Source of the DNA: Phoronis australis
Taxonomy: Eukaryota > Phoronida > Phoronidae
Assembly (NCBI GenBank): GCA_002633005.1
Contig: NMRA01000420.1
Location: 361,025-401,747 of the forward strand
Length of the DNA stretch: 40,723 nt
Direction: 5' to 3'
The notes below the pieces were generated by a model. The model was not told the DNA's origin, made no database searches, and worked only from the letters and a program-made list of their open reading frames with translations. A program made the position numbers and the translations under genes. Shown here one piece after another: positions 22,260 to 33,524 of the stretch (positions are counted from its first letter, which is position 1; each line of letters opens with the position of its first letter).

Positions 22260-24490
22260 CCCTGGAAATCTTTTCCATCTAGTTTGTGGCTGATATGAAG
22301 TCCGCAGGGTTGTGCACCATTGACATTGATTGACTAGAGAAGATTTTCATTGACCGAAGTTGAGGTCTATGTCTTCCTTTCCATCATTACGTGAAAATGC
22401 TCAACGGTGTATTCTCAGTGCAAGAAAACACAGTAGTTGAAGGTCTGGCTTTTAGCACGACGGAGGACTGCCTATAATGAACTTAATGTCAGCATGTACT
22501 GAATTTAAAAGAACAGAAACCTTCAAACGTGTACACGCATGCATGTCAATCCATCAATCAATCAAAGTGGGCATTGGTTGAACAATATATTTGACGATCA
22601 CTTTCAATTCAAAATTTGAAAATGCTTACTCTTCTACCGTATCAAGGTTGCAATTAAACCAAAAATAGCAGAAAAACAAATCTCAATTTTTCTGCTGTTT
22701 TGTTTCTTGGCCGAGTTTAAGGCATTCACTCCGCACTACTTTTTGGGAGTTCTCTCGTTGTTATTTACATTAACATGGAGCTTACTTAGGTCTTTGGGCT
22801 AGACTTTTATGCTTAGGTATAGACATTAACTTCTAGACTCACTTGTTACCCTTTGTTTTAGCCACCACGCGCGTGGTTCATGAATAACATAAAGCCTCCT
22901 CTTATCGTATGCACAATCCTGTCATCTACACAAACAGCTGTACTTGGGCGAAGTTTGCCGAGTTCGGTCCGACGCCACGTGACGCGGTTTGAATCAGAAG
23001 CGAATTCAAAATTATTGCTAACTTAGTTATCATTGTAGTTAGCATCAGTACCTTCAACAATTTTGTTGTTATTGTCCAATTAAACCATATCTTTAACGAA
23101 TATGCTGGGGGGTGGACCTTTTCAGCGGGCTCGGGGGTTCGATCGAACCTCCCGAACCCTCCCCCCGGCTACTGGCTATGGGCCTGTACTATTAATAATA
23201 AAAGTAAAAAAAGGTGAAGCATAAACTAGATTCTTTAATTAATTCAACTGCAATTCAGTCACTATTTCCAAAAATATTATACATAGTGGTTGGATACCCC
23301 CTTCCCCAATGTGGATGCCCGGGTCCGTCGCCACGGTGGCTTAGCACCATATACAATGTACAACATCTATGAATAATGAATTCGAACGTGTTTTATGTTA
23401 ACTATGAAGACAAAAAGCGAACAGTTCCATTGCCCGCATATCTGTGAAATGATTGTCAATCTAAATAAAATGAAAAAGTAATAGGACTCGTTATACCCAC
23501 GAATCAGTTGTGAATAACATATTCGCAACATGAACAGAATTTTTTATCTACGTTACAGCTTTGATAGTTTCCACGAAATCTAACGTGACCATACGTACCC
23601 AATATCACGTGCCGCAGAGGTGTTTTCAACCTTTTTGGAGAACACCATATCAAACATAAAACATACAGACTGTTTCAAAGAGAGGTCAACAGCCGATCTA
23701 TTGAAGTTCTAGCCCTTCCTCGCTCGTAGCACTGAGAACGCACCGTTTTCCAGCGCTTCACGTAATATTGGGTTTGCCAATTTCAACTTTTGGTAAAACA
23801 ATGTTGCCCATCTTGCATAGTTTGGGCAGTCCAGGGCAAAGAATACATCTAGCGTAGTCGGGAAAATGTTGATATAGCCACTGAAGTCATTGTTCTTGAC
23901 GCATCACTGGAGTTCTCTGTGGGCTCGGTTTATGAGAAAGACGAAGATTTCCCAAAACTGACCAGTTTTGCCAAATTTGCCATTAATCACTGTGTGAAAT
24001 GAAGGTAGATGGGGCGCAAACATAACACAGGCGACAGCAAAAGACGGAATTTTGGTTATTATTCCTTTCAGCAGTTGCATCAAATGACTCGTCCGAAAAC
24101 AAAAGGACGCAGTTTAGACTGGTAAAATAGGACAAAGAAAAATGGAAATTAGTGCAAACACAATGTGATATCCGTCTTGGACGGGTTTTTAGGTTTTGTT
24201 TTTCATACATGTAGTGACTTATGTGGAGTAATCCGCTGTGTTCGCATGGACTTGTGAGGTCGCTCCAAGCTCAGGCGCGATTTTTCTGGTTTTCATGCCC
24301 TGACATAAACTTGCTGACAAAAATCTCTCACCTTGTGCGGTGACCTACATGTATGTCGTACAGACTTAGTGGCTGTATTGAAAATTGAAGTGGCCTGGTT
24401 CCTGATTGTGATGCTTATTCAGCGTGAATGCGCTTATAATCAATTTTGTTTCGACTCTTTATTTGTCTGATGGAGGAATCTTACTGTTTT
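22260..24490. other. no gene seen
   Basis: Interior of the large foldback element. A 75-codon minus ORF (23983-24210) has no signature. Contains a G/C-rich patch at 23105-23170 marking a TE end and an ACATGTATGT run near 24346. Confidence 0.4.
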
Positions 24491-24499
24491 GCCACGTGC

Positions 24500-25270
24500 A
24501 ATGAGGCTGAAAATCGGGCGCTTGGTTTCAAGCGGTTTCCTGGTGGGTTGATCTAGCTCAACTCAGGTACTTGGGCGTGTCTGGCGGGGATAACCCACGA
24601 CTAGATTTGTCTGGCAGTATTTATTCTTGATACCTGGGCTTACGGCGAATATTTTGCAACTGGTTTCATGCGGTTACCTCTTGGGTTGATCTTGCTCAAT
24701 TCATGTATTTGGACGTGCCTGGCGGGGCTAACCCACCACTAGATTTGTCTGGCAGTGTTTATTCGTGATAACTTGGCTTACGGTGAATATTTTGGAGCTG
24801 GTCTTAGGCGGTTACCTCTTGGGTTGATCTAGCTCAATTTTTAACCCTTTTTGATAATCGTCTGGCAGGGCCACCCCACCACTGAAATTGTCTGGCATCT
24901 AACTGTTGTTCCATGTTCAGTCATGCTGAACATCGTGCAGTTGGTTTCACACGGTTACCTGATGGGTTGATCTAGCTCAATTCTGGTATTTGGTCGTGTC
25001 TGCCGGGGATAACCCACCACTAGATTTGTCTGGCAGTGTTCATTCGTGATACCTGTGCTTACGGTGAATATTTTGAAACTGGTTTCAAGCGGTTACCTCT
25101 TGGATTGATCTAGCTCAATTTTTGCACTCTGTATATGTTCGACTGGCGGGTACTCCCCACCACTGAAATTGTCTGGCAGTGACCAATTTTGATACAATGG
25201 ATGACGTAACAGGTATTGAAGGCAGTTTTAAGTGGTTACCAGAAAAGTTGATCTAGCTCAATTTTTGAGT
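24500..25270 (-). repeat. six-unit tandem array, right arm
   Basis: Reverse-complement counterpart of the left array. The anchor TTGATCTAGCTC (also TTGATCTTGCTC once, near 24690) recurs six times with the same unit order mirrored, so the arms were copied as whole arrays or are kept alike by gene conversion. Confidence 0.85.
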
Positions 25271-25418
25271 GTAATTCTCTTGGCTCCCCTGACCACACCC
25301 ACCAGAGCGAACCTGCCAGACGGCCATTTCCATGTATCAGGATACCCATAGAGCACTGTGGCACCAAAGAAAATTGGTTACCTTTTCATGCCCAAAAAAG
25401 CTCTGGGATCCCGGTCTA

Positions 25419-25985
25419 GGGTGGGTTGTGGTGAATGAAACTGGGGCAACAGGGGTAGGGGGTTGAAAACCAGCAAGAGACGGAATTCCTGTCTGCAGTC
25501 CAGTAAACCTGCCTTCTATGTCCCCATAAAACAGACAAAATGCCTATAGAATACATAGTGCATTTAGAGTGGTTGAATTACGTTGCTTTCAAGCTCTCGT
25601 AAACCATCCACATTTTATTAAAGTAACATCAGTTTGTTAAAGGCATATTGAGCCTACATCGCCATGTAAAAATGGCCAACTTCAAAGGAAATAACATAAG
25701 GACGCCTTATTTCCTAACTTATTGTTTTAAGACTCGTGTCAAAACAAAAATCTAAATAAACAACATCGTGACTGAGTGTAACAGGTTTTCCAAGGTAATA
25801 CACATACTACCGAAGTACCCACCGATGTAGAGCTCAATATGCCTTTAACATAACACTTCCTTAAACACTTCTTATGGCAAATTATCAAGCAGGTTACCAA
25901 ACCATGTAATTAATATTCATTATGCATTGAAGAAAATAAATATCAACCTCAAACTGTAGTCAAAAAGCGATGCATCTCCGCCATA
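25419..25985 (+). repeat. dispersed repeat R, copy 2 (right part)
   Basis: Continues repeat R after the interruption by the foldback element and matches 13070-13645. Its end (AAGCGATGCATC) overlaps the C-terminal codons of the minus-strand ORF 25920-26309. Confidence 0.75.
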
Positions 25986-26309
25986 TATCTCTATTACACG
26001 CTTCGTTAAATTATCTTTTAGACCTAAATGTATTAAGACTGCAGAGAGAAATGAAAAACAGTGTTTAGAAGAATTTATGGGCTTAGAATAAACTAATCGG
26101 TAATTCCAAAAATCATGCAAACCACCCAGCCCATCACTGGTTGACTGGTAACAGTTAGGCGAAAAACATCCTTTGTTACAATCGTGAACAACACCTATCA
26201 TAGTCAGTGAGGAAGCGAAAAAAGAAAAAGTGAATTTCCATTTAACTGTTGCTGAAGCCGTAGACAGTGCAAAAAGCACCGTTCCTATTTTGCCGACACA
26301 AGCCATCAT
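25920..26309 (-). CDS. possible small secreted or membrane protein
   Basis: 129-codon minus-strand frame with a tandem ATG-ATG start at 26309, stop at 25920. The first 20 residues are hydrophobic with small residues at the end (ALSTASA), like a signal peptide. A second hydrophobic stretch follows near residues 28-40, and there are six cysteines. No family is recognised. The last dozen codons lie in repeat R, which argues against an old conserved gene, and the reading could be chance. In favour: CpG-bearing promoter-like motifs sit 40-80 bases upstream on the same strand. Confidence 0.25.
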   Translation of the reverse strand: MMACVGKIGTVLFALSTASATVKWKFTFSFFASSLTMIGVVHDCNKGCFSPNCYQSTSDGLGGLHDFWNYRLVYSKPINSSKHCFSFLSAVLIHLGLKDNLTKRVIEIYGGDASLFDYSLRLIFIFFNA

Positions 26310-26344
26310 GTCTTGCCGTATTTGTTAATAGCGAATGTACAAAT

Positions 26345-26395
26345 CTCAATGCGCATGCCCCACACCAGTTCCTCTCTATTGCATTCTGGGATAGT
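26345..26395 (-). promoter_or_regulatory. promoter-like motifs (ZNF143-like and NRF1-like)
   Basis: The minus strand reads ATCCCAGAATGCAA (26379-26392) and GCATGCGCA (26350-26358). These resemble the ZNF143/Staf and NRF1 consensus sites typical of animal CpG promoters. They lie just upstream of the ATG at 26309. Confidence 0.35.
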
Positions 26396-26429
26396 ATGTG
26401 TGCCTAGCAGCAGCGTGAGAGTTTCTATA

Positions 26430-29400
26430 TACAGAAGAGACTATTATATTTAGCTGCCGTTTTCAATTAATAAGACTTGAAAAATATGTTACAAATTATC
26501 AGTATCTTATAAAAATTATAATTTTAAAAATTCGTACAATCCAAGATATATGCTTACACTAGTTTACATGGCCCTGGTATCCAATCTCGGTGATAAGACT
26601 CGAATCATACTCAAACTCACTGCACTTCATTGCCGCCAATTTTTCAAGTCCTTCTTACTGGCAAATGCTAATCCCATGTTGACGAGTCATTACAAGGGTC
26701 AAAAGCAGCTGTGGGGTGGGGATTGCCGTGATTGAAGTGCGTGTGTAACGGTTTGTTCGACATTAACGGTAGTCCGACTGCCCGGGATAGCAATTTGTTG
26801 GTCTGGACAAGCTCACGGCCGACCAGCTTGTCCGACAGGACAAGTTAAATTTTTGGAAACTATAGTAAGATTGGACTATCAGAACTTTTTCGAAGCGGCA
26901 GGGATAACTCACTTGTTTAGTCATCAGTGTCGGTAATATGCGGTGCATGGCAAATCGTCAAAGTGTTGTTTAGATAATGCAGGAGCTCATGACTGGACGC
27001 GATCCAAGGCACTTGTATTCGAATAGTTCTAGCCAAATACACGGCAGTATCTCACGTAATCTGGCAAAGTTTTCATTTTAACTAGGTCCTAGCGTAGTTC
27101 CAAGCGTTTTGAACTCACGCCAGTTTTAGTGAAACCGGGACATTGACTTACTATAGTGGTAAAATACGTATTCTCATGCCCTTTATTGAAGGAGACACAG
27201 GCTTGCAAAGATCACGTCCGTGGCCAACCTTTCTGTGATTCCCCGTGACAGTACACGAAACATGACCACCATGTACATTGAAATAAAACGACGTGGTCCC
27301 CTGCGACTCCAAGTCGTCGCTGTACCCGTCTTGCTAAACGCATGTTTTTAATAACTTCACTCCTGACACCAAAATGGAAGCGCCCAACCAAAGTCAAGAG
27401 CGCAAAAAATCAACTTGTCATTAGCGCAAGTCAAACATTCTGTCCACGCTCCACGTGGATAAAAACTGTTTTTTTTGAACTTTTGATTTGCCTGATGACT
27501 TTTTACAAGATGTATTTTTGCTTCATTATTTTGGCACCCGACTGAGCACCCCTATTGCCTAAAAGTGGTATCGTCCGATTGCTGGGCACGTGCAGTGTCG
27601 GCTTTGAATTCAAAAAGAAATACTGTATAAGCCTACAATGTATATAAAATGTCACACAGTTCAAAGTATTCAATATGAAGACCTGTCAATCGTTGTCTAA
27701 GTTCAAAGTATTCAGTAAGAAGACCTGTCAATCATTAGCACGTGCATGGTTGTCTACGTGTCCATATACTCAATTCACGCGGACATTAAAATCCAAAGCG
27801 AGGCTCACTGCGATAAACAAAGCGAAAGTAGACATTGCGTGAGTTAAATAGCCGGTCTTTCGAGTCCAACCTGGATATTGAATTTTAATAATGTGTCAAC
27901 AATTAAACCACACAGACGTAGAAAATTACATTAGATAACATGTTAAGGCGTCAAAGAGTTGTCTGACGAAAGGGTTTATTTTTTTCCGGAAAACTAGGTT
28001 CGAAACATGAAAAGTAAATATTACCAAATTGCGGCGATCGTAGTGTTACGGATTAGGTATTATGCTGAATGCAGGGTTACTTTTTTCTTGTAAATTGTTG
28101 ATCAAAATACTTTCTACGCGGACCAGGTCATCTGCTCGTATTGTTGACGAGTTGAAAACATATTCGACAGTGGTGGCTGTCATGTGCAATTAGTCATATC
28201 TGATTTAATTTGTTGATCAAGAATATAAAAATCAAGCATAGCCTGATCCTATGCACTCCCTGGGACTAACAGTTGATTTGTCATTGATCTGAAAGAATAA
28301 TTGATGTTATTAAACATATTTTTTATTAAATTAATAAACCAGACTCGTAATTGAAAATAAAAATTATTTGACCATCAATTCTGCTTTCTTGGTTGTAATA
28401 ATTCTTACGTCTATTTCATGTGTTAGATTTGAATTTGGACCGAGTTGAATTTTAAAATTAAAACACCTAATTCGTTCGTCCAAAACGTAACCTCGTTTTA
28501 GAACTCAATTTCAGTTAACTGGACAATGAAATCATAGTTATCATGTTTCTGCAGGAACCTCGTTCATCCGAGGGGAAAGGTGCCAGTGCCTACTGAGAGG
28601 CGATTTTTTCGCCGAATGAGGGCGGGAACAGTCTACCTCCCGATCACCATCAATAGCACCCCCGCCCTGTTGCAAGCTCTCATAGACTCTGTCTCGTTTT
28701 AAAGTAGCCTTTTGTGCTCTTAAAAATTGTCATCAGTGTGTGGTTACAGGTTACATGTATGTGAACTCAGAAAAATTTTTCACCAGGGGAATTTTTATGC
28801 CTCGTGGGGGGAATTTCGCGTGATATTTCAATATTTTTGAGAGGGGAATAGGGCCGATATTGGGCCCTAAATTTGAGGGATTGAGGGCTCTGTCCTTTTT
28901 GGAAAGAAAAATTATAATGTTTCAACCCGTAGCAGGGGCGGATCCAGGATTTTGAATTAGGGGGGGGGGCAGGCACAGGAATAAGCATCATTTCGGCTGA
29001 TGCACGCGCCCAGCCTAAAATCTGGGGATGCAGGGGTCTTGAATTCTTGGGTTTGCGGACCTGTTGACTAAAAAAAACGGTAAACGGGGTTCATTCAGCG
29101 CCTATGCGTTGTTTATTCACCCCCAATACCCCCTGGTTGCGCACGTGTGCTAGTCAGCAATTCGCACCCGAACTCAAAAATGGGATCTGATACAATTTTA
29201 GTGCCCCCCCTAAATCCGTAGTCATCAAAATACAACCTGGCTGGCCCATTCTCTGGTCGTTACTATGATGCTTGACAACTGACCGAGATGCGACAAAATA
29301 TGATCTAACTTTTCGAAAACATTTATTTTACACGGACATATTTTGCTTCGTCGGCGTATGGCAAGGACCCAACGCTTCCGAATCTAAACGTCTTTAGAAA

Positions 29401-29754
29401 TTGTGAAGCGTGTACGTATTTTTTTCTAGCCGTTCGCAGAACAACACGGTCTGAAACACAGAACTATGCCGATAAGCTAACAGAGCTATCGTAGCGAGCC
29501 TCGTTTTGGAACGCGCCTCCTGTCGGCGTGAATAGGGTCTTTGTGGGAAAAGTCGACGGCTCACTGGGCAGCTTGTAAAAAGCATGTAAACTTGGGGCTT
29601 GTTCACTGGTGAAATCCAAATACCCACTTCAATAAACTTGTGCGAAATTTAATGTTGTGTAATGTATGCTCTTACATATGTTTATTGAGCTTGTGGTAAC
29701 AGGTATAATGTGCGACATTCAATTATGTTTGAAAAGTATAATTTGAATTTAATT
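26430..29754. other. long stretch without a supported gene
   Basis: Contents noted: part of a diverged repeat (26785-26950); a minus-strand 61-codon ORF (27212-27397) followed by AATAAA near 27183; a 42-bp-period direct repeat (27659-27735); and a GGGGCGGATCCAGG element end next to a G run (28935-28970). The other ORFs (26550-26735, 27342-27545, 28767-28991, 29394-29627) show no domain or splice support. Confidence 0.4.
27659..27735 (+). repeat. direct repeat, 42-bp spacing
   Basis: GTTCAAAGTATTCA(A/G)TA followed by GAAGACCTGTCAATC occurs at 27659 and again at 27701, a short local tandem duplication with few differences. Confidence 0.8.
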
Positions 29755-29920
29755 ACCAGCGGACAAGTGTCGTATAGGTCAGGACAAGTACAATTCATTT
29801 CTACTTGTCCGACTAGGCAAGTTAAAATGAAAGTTAGTCCTAAAGACGAGGAAAGTTAAAAAAACAATTTGCTTCCCTGTCAGATTTCACATAACAGTTT
29901 AGTCATCAATAATTCTTCAA
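29755..29920 (+). repeat. diverged dispersed repeat (pairs with 26785-26950)
   Basis: Shares GGACAAGT, CTTGTCCGAC, GCAAGTTAAA / GACAAGTTAAA and GTTTAGTCATCA in the same order with 26785-26950. The nature of the repeat is unknown. Confidence 0.45.
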
Positions 29921-30955
29921 TCCCCAGATTTTGTTTGCCGTCCCGTTCACTGATGAACTCTGAATTCCTGCCTATAGTGTACTATGTGTAGTGTTTTTAA
30001 GTCACGCGCCAAAGGTCAACAAACTTGATACATCCCAATAAAACGCAAAGATACAGTATCAAAGTTTTGACATCAACAAGGCAATGGGTTCTACGCAACA
30101 CTGAGAAAAGGGGTTGACCGGTAACCAAACAACTGCTGCCCAAAAACAATGTCTACTGAAGTTTCGGGCTCTTAACACCGACCACCGCGGGCAATTAAGG
30201 TACAAACTTTTGAAATTCGACCTTCCGCCGTCAAAGAAAATGTTCAATTCGAACTCTCCGTCAAAAATGTTGGCTGCAGACCTGTGATATGGTAACCTGC
30301 CGACACCCATACCGGGGTCACCGGCCCACCACTGCATTAATGAAAAAGAAAATTTCTATATGCCGTCAATCGTTGTTGTAACAATGTTATTTTTAGGAGT
30401 AAATGAGGCAGTGAATAACAGTTACAGAACACTCAGCATTCCACGTTACTCCTGTCATTGTAGCGAGAGCTGACGATAATATAGTTGCTAGTCTCGATGC
30501 AAATAGAGGGAGCGCTGAATCAGCGCGACTTTTCGTGATTTTGCATTTCACATCATAACTGAAGTCGAATACGATTCTCAGATTTGGTTACGTTTGGAGT
30601 CTACTCGAAATGCTACATTAGATACGATTTTTTTGAGTATGACTCCAGTGAGCACCGGCGATTTTGAGTATGAAATCTCGAGTATGAGTATGAACCTGAC
30701 GGAGGTTGCAGACTGGGCCTCGGAGTCACAGTCGACGGAGGTGGGGTGCTGCAACTTTGACTTAATTCATACCCAAAACATTTCTATAATAAAATACAGT
30801 TGCATGTTTCCTGCACTAATTATTCTTTAAAAATTAATTTTTGATAAGAATTCAAATAAAATAACTTTATTAACCGCTTCTGGGCTAAACATTCGTTGCA
30901 ACAACACCCGGCAACACTGTACACAATCGCTTGTCTTAGTGATAGAAGCATACAT
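29921..30955. other. no supported gene
   Basis: Holds a 92-codon minus ORF (30059-30337) that begins after a good acceptor (TTTTTCATTAATGCAG) but has no donor fitting the phase of the neighbouring exons, and a 78-codon plus ORF (30594-30830) rich in GAGTATGA repeats. Confidence 0.4.
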
Positions 30956-31046
30956 TTCCCACAATGCAACTGCGGCGGCAAAATCAAATATGGCGGATTT
31001 ACACATTCGCTATTGCACACACGCCGCTAGATATCTCTACGGTCCG
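30956..31046 (+). promoter_or_regulatory. promoter-like module with YY1-like start
   Basis: TTTCCCACAATGCAAC (30956-30971, ZNF143-like) is followed by AAATATGGCGGAT with ATGGCGG at 30990-30996 (YY1-like, and an ATG opening 19 codons). GATTT..ACATTCGCTATT follows, as it does on the minus strand at about 26330, suggesting both come from one repeat family. Confidence 0.3.
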
Positions 31047-31476
31047 TGAAACAACATTGTCCCCCAGTGGCCATTAATTCCAATTTCGCTAGCAGATTCG
31101 TTTCCCACTGTACAGTCTCTGGTGCCACCCGACAGAGAAAACAGCAACAGGGTGACATCAGACAGCCAAGTTGGCGGACCAGTTCACAGCTTTTTAGTTG
31201 TCTGGCGTCCTTTTCATTTCGTTTGTCATGCAAAGTCTTGTAAACGACAACTAATTGGTACCAAAGAAGGGCATTTTTGTAGTTTTTTAACCCTCGTGGT
31301 TTACGCCCATGTGAAGCTGGCGAGTGTAGCCTCTTGGAAAGGTGCTTGGTAATGACATCATTCGTTGTGGCTGTATCACACTGAACGTGACCATCACCGC
31401 ATACAACCCAGCACTAACGAATGGGGTAAAAATAAAAGGTTTTGAAAACTTTGTCAGACTCTTTCACCGTACTTAC

Positions 31477-31579
31477 TTGATGTTGGAATAATGGTCAAGA
31501 TGAGGCACGCTTGCAAACAGACCGCGTTGCCATAGATGAGGCCCAGCAGGAACTTATCGTGCGTACGGTTGGTGCTACC
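31477..31579 (-). CDS. internal exon of a membrane-protein gene
   Basis: A 103-bp minus-strand block lies between a pyrimidine-rich acceptor (TTTGTTTCTGAAG) and a perfect GTAAGT donor (31471-31476). It is GC-richer than its surroundings, with G/C-ending codons. It encodes a short polar part with an NRT glycosylation-type site, then a helix (FLLGLIYGNAVCLQACLILT). It starts in phase 0 and leaves one base, which combines with the two leading bases of the exon ending at 10490. Read this way, it adds one helix before the seven there. No paralogue is recognised. Exon status rests on splice sites and composition. Confidence 0.5.
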
Positions 31580-31712
31580 CTTCAGAAACAAATGAAAATT
31601 TCGTTTATATAAAGGAGTGCGTTCCATAGACGGAAAAGTAAAGCTATGACTAGTACATGCTTCACCATCTAGATATCTCGAGGAGATGTGCATGACCTAG
31701 TCTCAGCTTCTG

Positions 31713-32072
31713 TTGGAAGAAAACTGCTCTATGAAGCGCATTCAAGTTCAAGGTATTATTTACCTTGACATGCCAAACCGATTTTCTATTATCAAGCTTG
31801 GCGATCGTTTTAATTTAGTATTCGTGCAATGGAGCTGCAATTATAGCGTATTCCATGATGTCATCGTCACAGTGCAGTTTTCTAGAAAAAAGGAAGCAAT
31901 GATTTCCGTCGGTGGGAATAGCGAACCTGGTGAATCAAAGGCAACATTGCCTCCCATTATCACCACTGGTTTTCTTCCTTTCAGTCTGTGTATTCTCAAA
32001 CCGGCTACCTTGTATCCTTACTCTACAGATACACCTTTTTGCCAGCAGATGGTAGAGCAAGAACAGTGGTGA
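31713..32072 (+). other. unsupported ORF in gene-poor stretch
   Basis: 119-codon frame without domain, signal peptide or splice context. Listed only because it is the longest frame between the exon and repeat A. The rest of 31.6-32.46 kb shows nothing. Confidence 0.15.
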
Positions 32073-32463
32073 AACCGCAGACTATAGTACATGGACCGCC
32101 AACTCTGTATGTTTTCAATGGACGAAATCTTTGAATTTGTGATCTTATGCATAAGCCGTTACGTCACTATTCAATAGCAAAACCTGGCAAAATTAGCAAG
32201 GTTTACTTCCGGCAAGTACGTCGCCTGCTAATTATGGTCATTTCGTCGGGATTTGGATATGTGATTTTGTCCAACTCGCATACATCCGTATTTTAATACA
32301 TTGGACGCTCGTAATGCATTAACTTTTTAAATGAAGTTCATGTGAATACTCTAGAAATAACCATCAGGCATACTAAAAAACCAATCTCGCACTTCAACAG
32401 CAGTTGACGTTTCATTTTCAGCTCGAATGCACGCCGGAGTCGCTCAAAATTTCTACACTCTAG

Positions 32464-32660
32464 GTTTGAAAGACCTTGAGCAACATTTCAATACCGAAAT
32501 TCCTTTTTTTCGCTGTACTAGACATTAAAATAGACGCTAAAATTTCCCGTTACAATACACTAACCGAAAACTGAAATTGGTAATTTAGGAAGAGAGTGGC
32601 GCCTCCCCTAGTACTGTACAGTACGCAAAAAAATGTCGGAGTTGCGAATCTGTTATCTAT
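32464..32660 (+). repeat. dispersed repeat A, fragment
   Basis: Matches 835-1020 in the same orientation and lacks the downstream half. Followed at 32691-32704 by a G run and an N (assembly uncertainty). Confidence 0.65.
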
Positions 32661-32704
32661 AGCGTAACACACTCTAGTCATAGGCTGATTTAGGGGGGGG
32701 GGGN

Positions 32705-33330
32705 AAATAAAACAGTAAGAGCGTAGGGAAATGTAGAGTTTATTAATTAACCCCGGTAATTAAAATTATACGGATGAAAAGAAAATTAAATGTGTGCAGT
32801 TCTAGTGTTGGGGGAGGGGGAGGGGGCTCAAATCCAATTTCAAGTGTCAAATAAGGAACACAGCGCATTCGTAACGGAACTATGGCTAAGTATAGGCTCT
32901 CCCGCGATATCCCAGGCCACCGGCAGTGGCGCTGCGCACTACGACTCCGTTTCCGTCGTCTGCTCCAATGTGCAATGAAGAAAATTTACTTCACATTTTA
33001 AAGAAAATGGAACCTGAGTGACGATGAAAAAACAGAAGCTGTTGGTAAGATGTGAATTTTAATCGAAGCCTTAGTGAATCACTCAGAATTTCGCAATACT
33101 CTCTTTGTCAAACCTTATCTTAAGACGATTTCCAAAGCAATCCCGTCATTATTGCCAACACGAAAAATGGATTTGGTCTTTTGGGCATTTGAAGACTATT
33201 TTAAATACGACAAATTTGTTAAGAATTGATGGCACAAAATATAAAACGTGTAATAAGCATTACAAAAAAAAGTAGGTTTCGCGCAAACGCTCTGGAACAT
33301 AAATAAGTAGGTTTCTTAGAAAACGATTAG
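32705..33330. other. no gene seen
   Basis: A 62-codon ORF (32790-32978) without signature. Nothing recognised otherwise. Confidence 0.4.
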
Positions 33331-33340
33331 CAGTCAAATT

Positions 33341-33456
33341 GTGGTGGTGTAGTGGTAACGCACGCATGCTCTATCCCCCAGGTCGTGAGTTCGAGTCTTA
33401 GGTAGTTGCAGTTTTTCTGTTCGACACGTTCTCTGTTTTTTTTTTCTTTTTTGCCT
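33341..33456 (+). repeat. tRNA-derived pseudogene or SINE head
   Basis: GTGGTGTAGTGGTAACGC (box A-like, D-arm, 33344-33361) and GTGAGTTCGAGTCTTA (box B-like, T-arm, 33385-33400) have near-tRNA spacing. The anticodon and acceptor stems do not pair properly, so this is not a working tRNA. A long T run at 33437-33457 could end polymerase III transcription. It fits a tRNA-derived SINE or a tRNA pseudogene. Confidence 0.55.
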
Positions 33457-33524
33457 CTTTTGTCTTCAGGAATCAATGAAAATGCTTAATTTTTAGAGTT
33501 AAAAACAGAAAAGTTTCTTGGGCG

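Larger units (their letters stand above)
20682..23190. mobile_element. nested element bounded by AGGCCCGTAGCCAG-type ends
   Basis: TTTAGGCCCGTAGCCAGC near 20682-20699 is mirrored by GGCTACTGGCTATGGGCCTG near 23170-23189. Such ends, with an adjacent C/G-rich run (23158-23170), are common on hAT-like and other non-autonomous elements. The interior holds an unrecognised 147-codon ORF (20994-21437) and the foldback at 21741-22139. No target duplication is evident. Confidence 0.4.
19651..25418. mobile_element. 5.77-kb foldback/TIR element with arrayed arms
   Basis: Ends are TAGACCGGGATCCCAGAGCT at 19651 and its near-perfect reverse complement at 25418. The arms (19651 to about 20545 and about 24500 to 25418) are mirrored over roughly 0.9 kb, with a matching tandem array in each. 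It sits inside repeat R copy 2: the left flank aligns with about 13040-13065 and the right flank with about 13070 onward of copy 1. A TA duplication (19651-19652 and 25417-25418) would fit the alignment, but TSD length is uncertain. The central 3.9 kb has no recognisable transposase and holds nested elements, so the element looks non-autonomous. Confidence 0.75.

Noticed and set aside
27212-27397. 61-codon minus ORF followed by AATAAA, as a terminal exon
   Set aside because: Possible, but no convincing acceptor, no domain, and AATAAA is common here.
30059-30337. Minus-strand 92-codon frame after a good splice acceptor, GC-rich start
   Set aside because: No donor keeps the phase between the neighbouring exon candidates, and no domain is visible.
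30594-30830. 78-codon ORF with GAGTATGA repeats
   Set aside because: Low-complexity reading without start context, domain or neighbours.
33341-33410. Functional tRNA gene
   Set aside because: Anticodon and acceptor stems do not pair; only the promoter boxes are recognisable.
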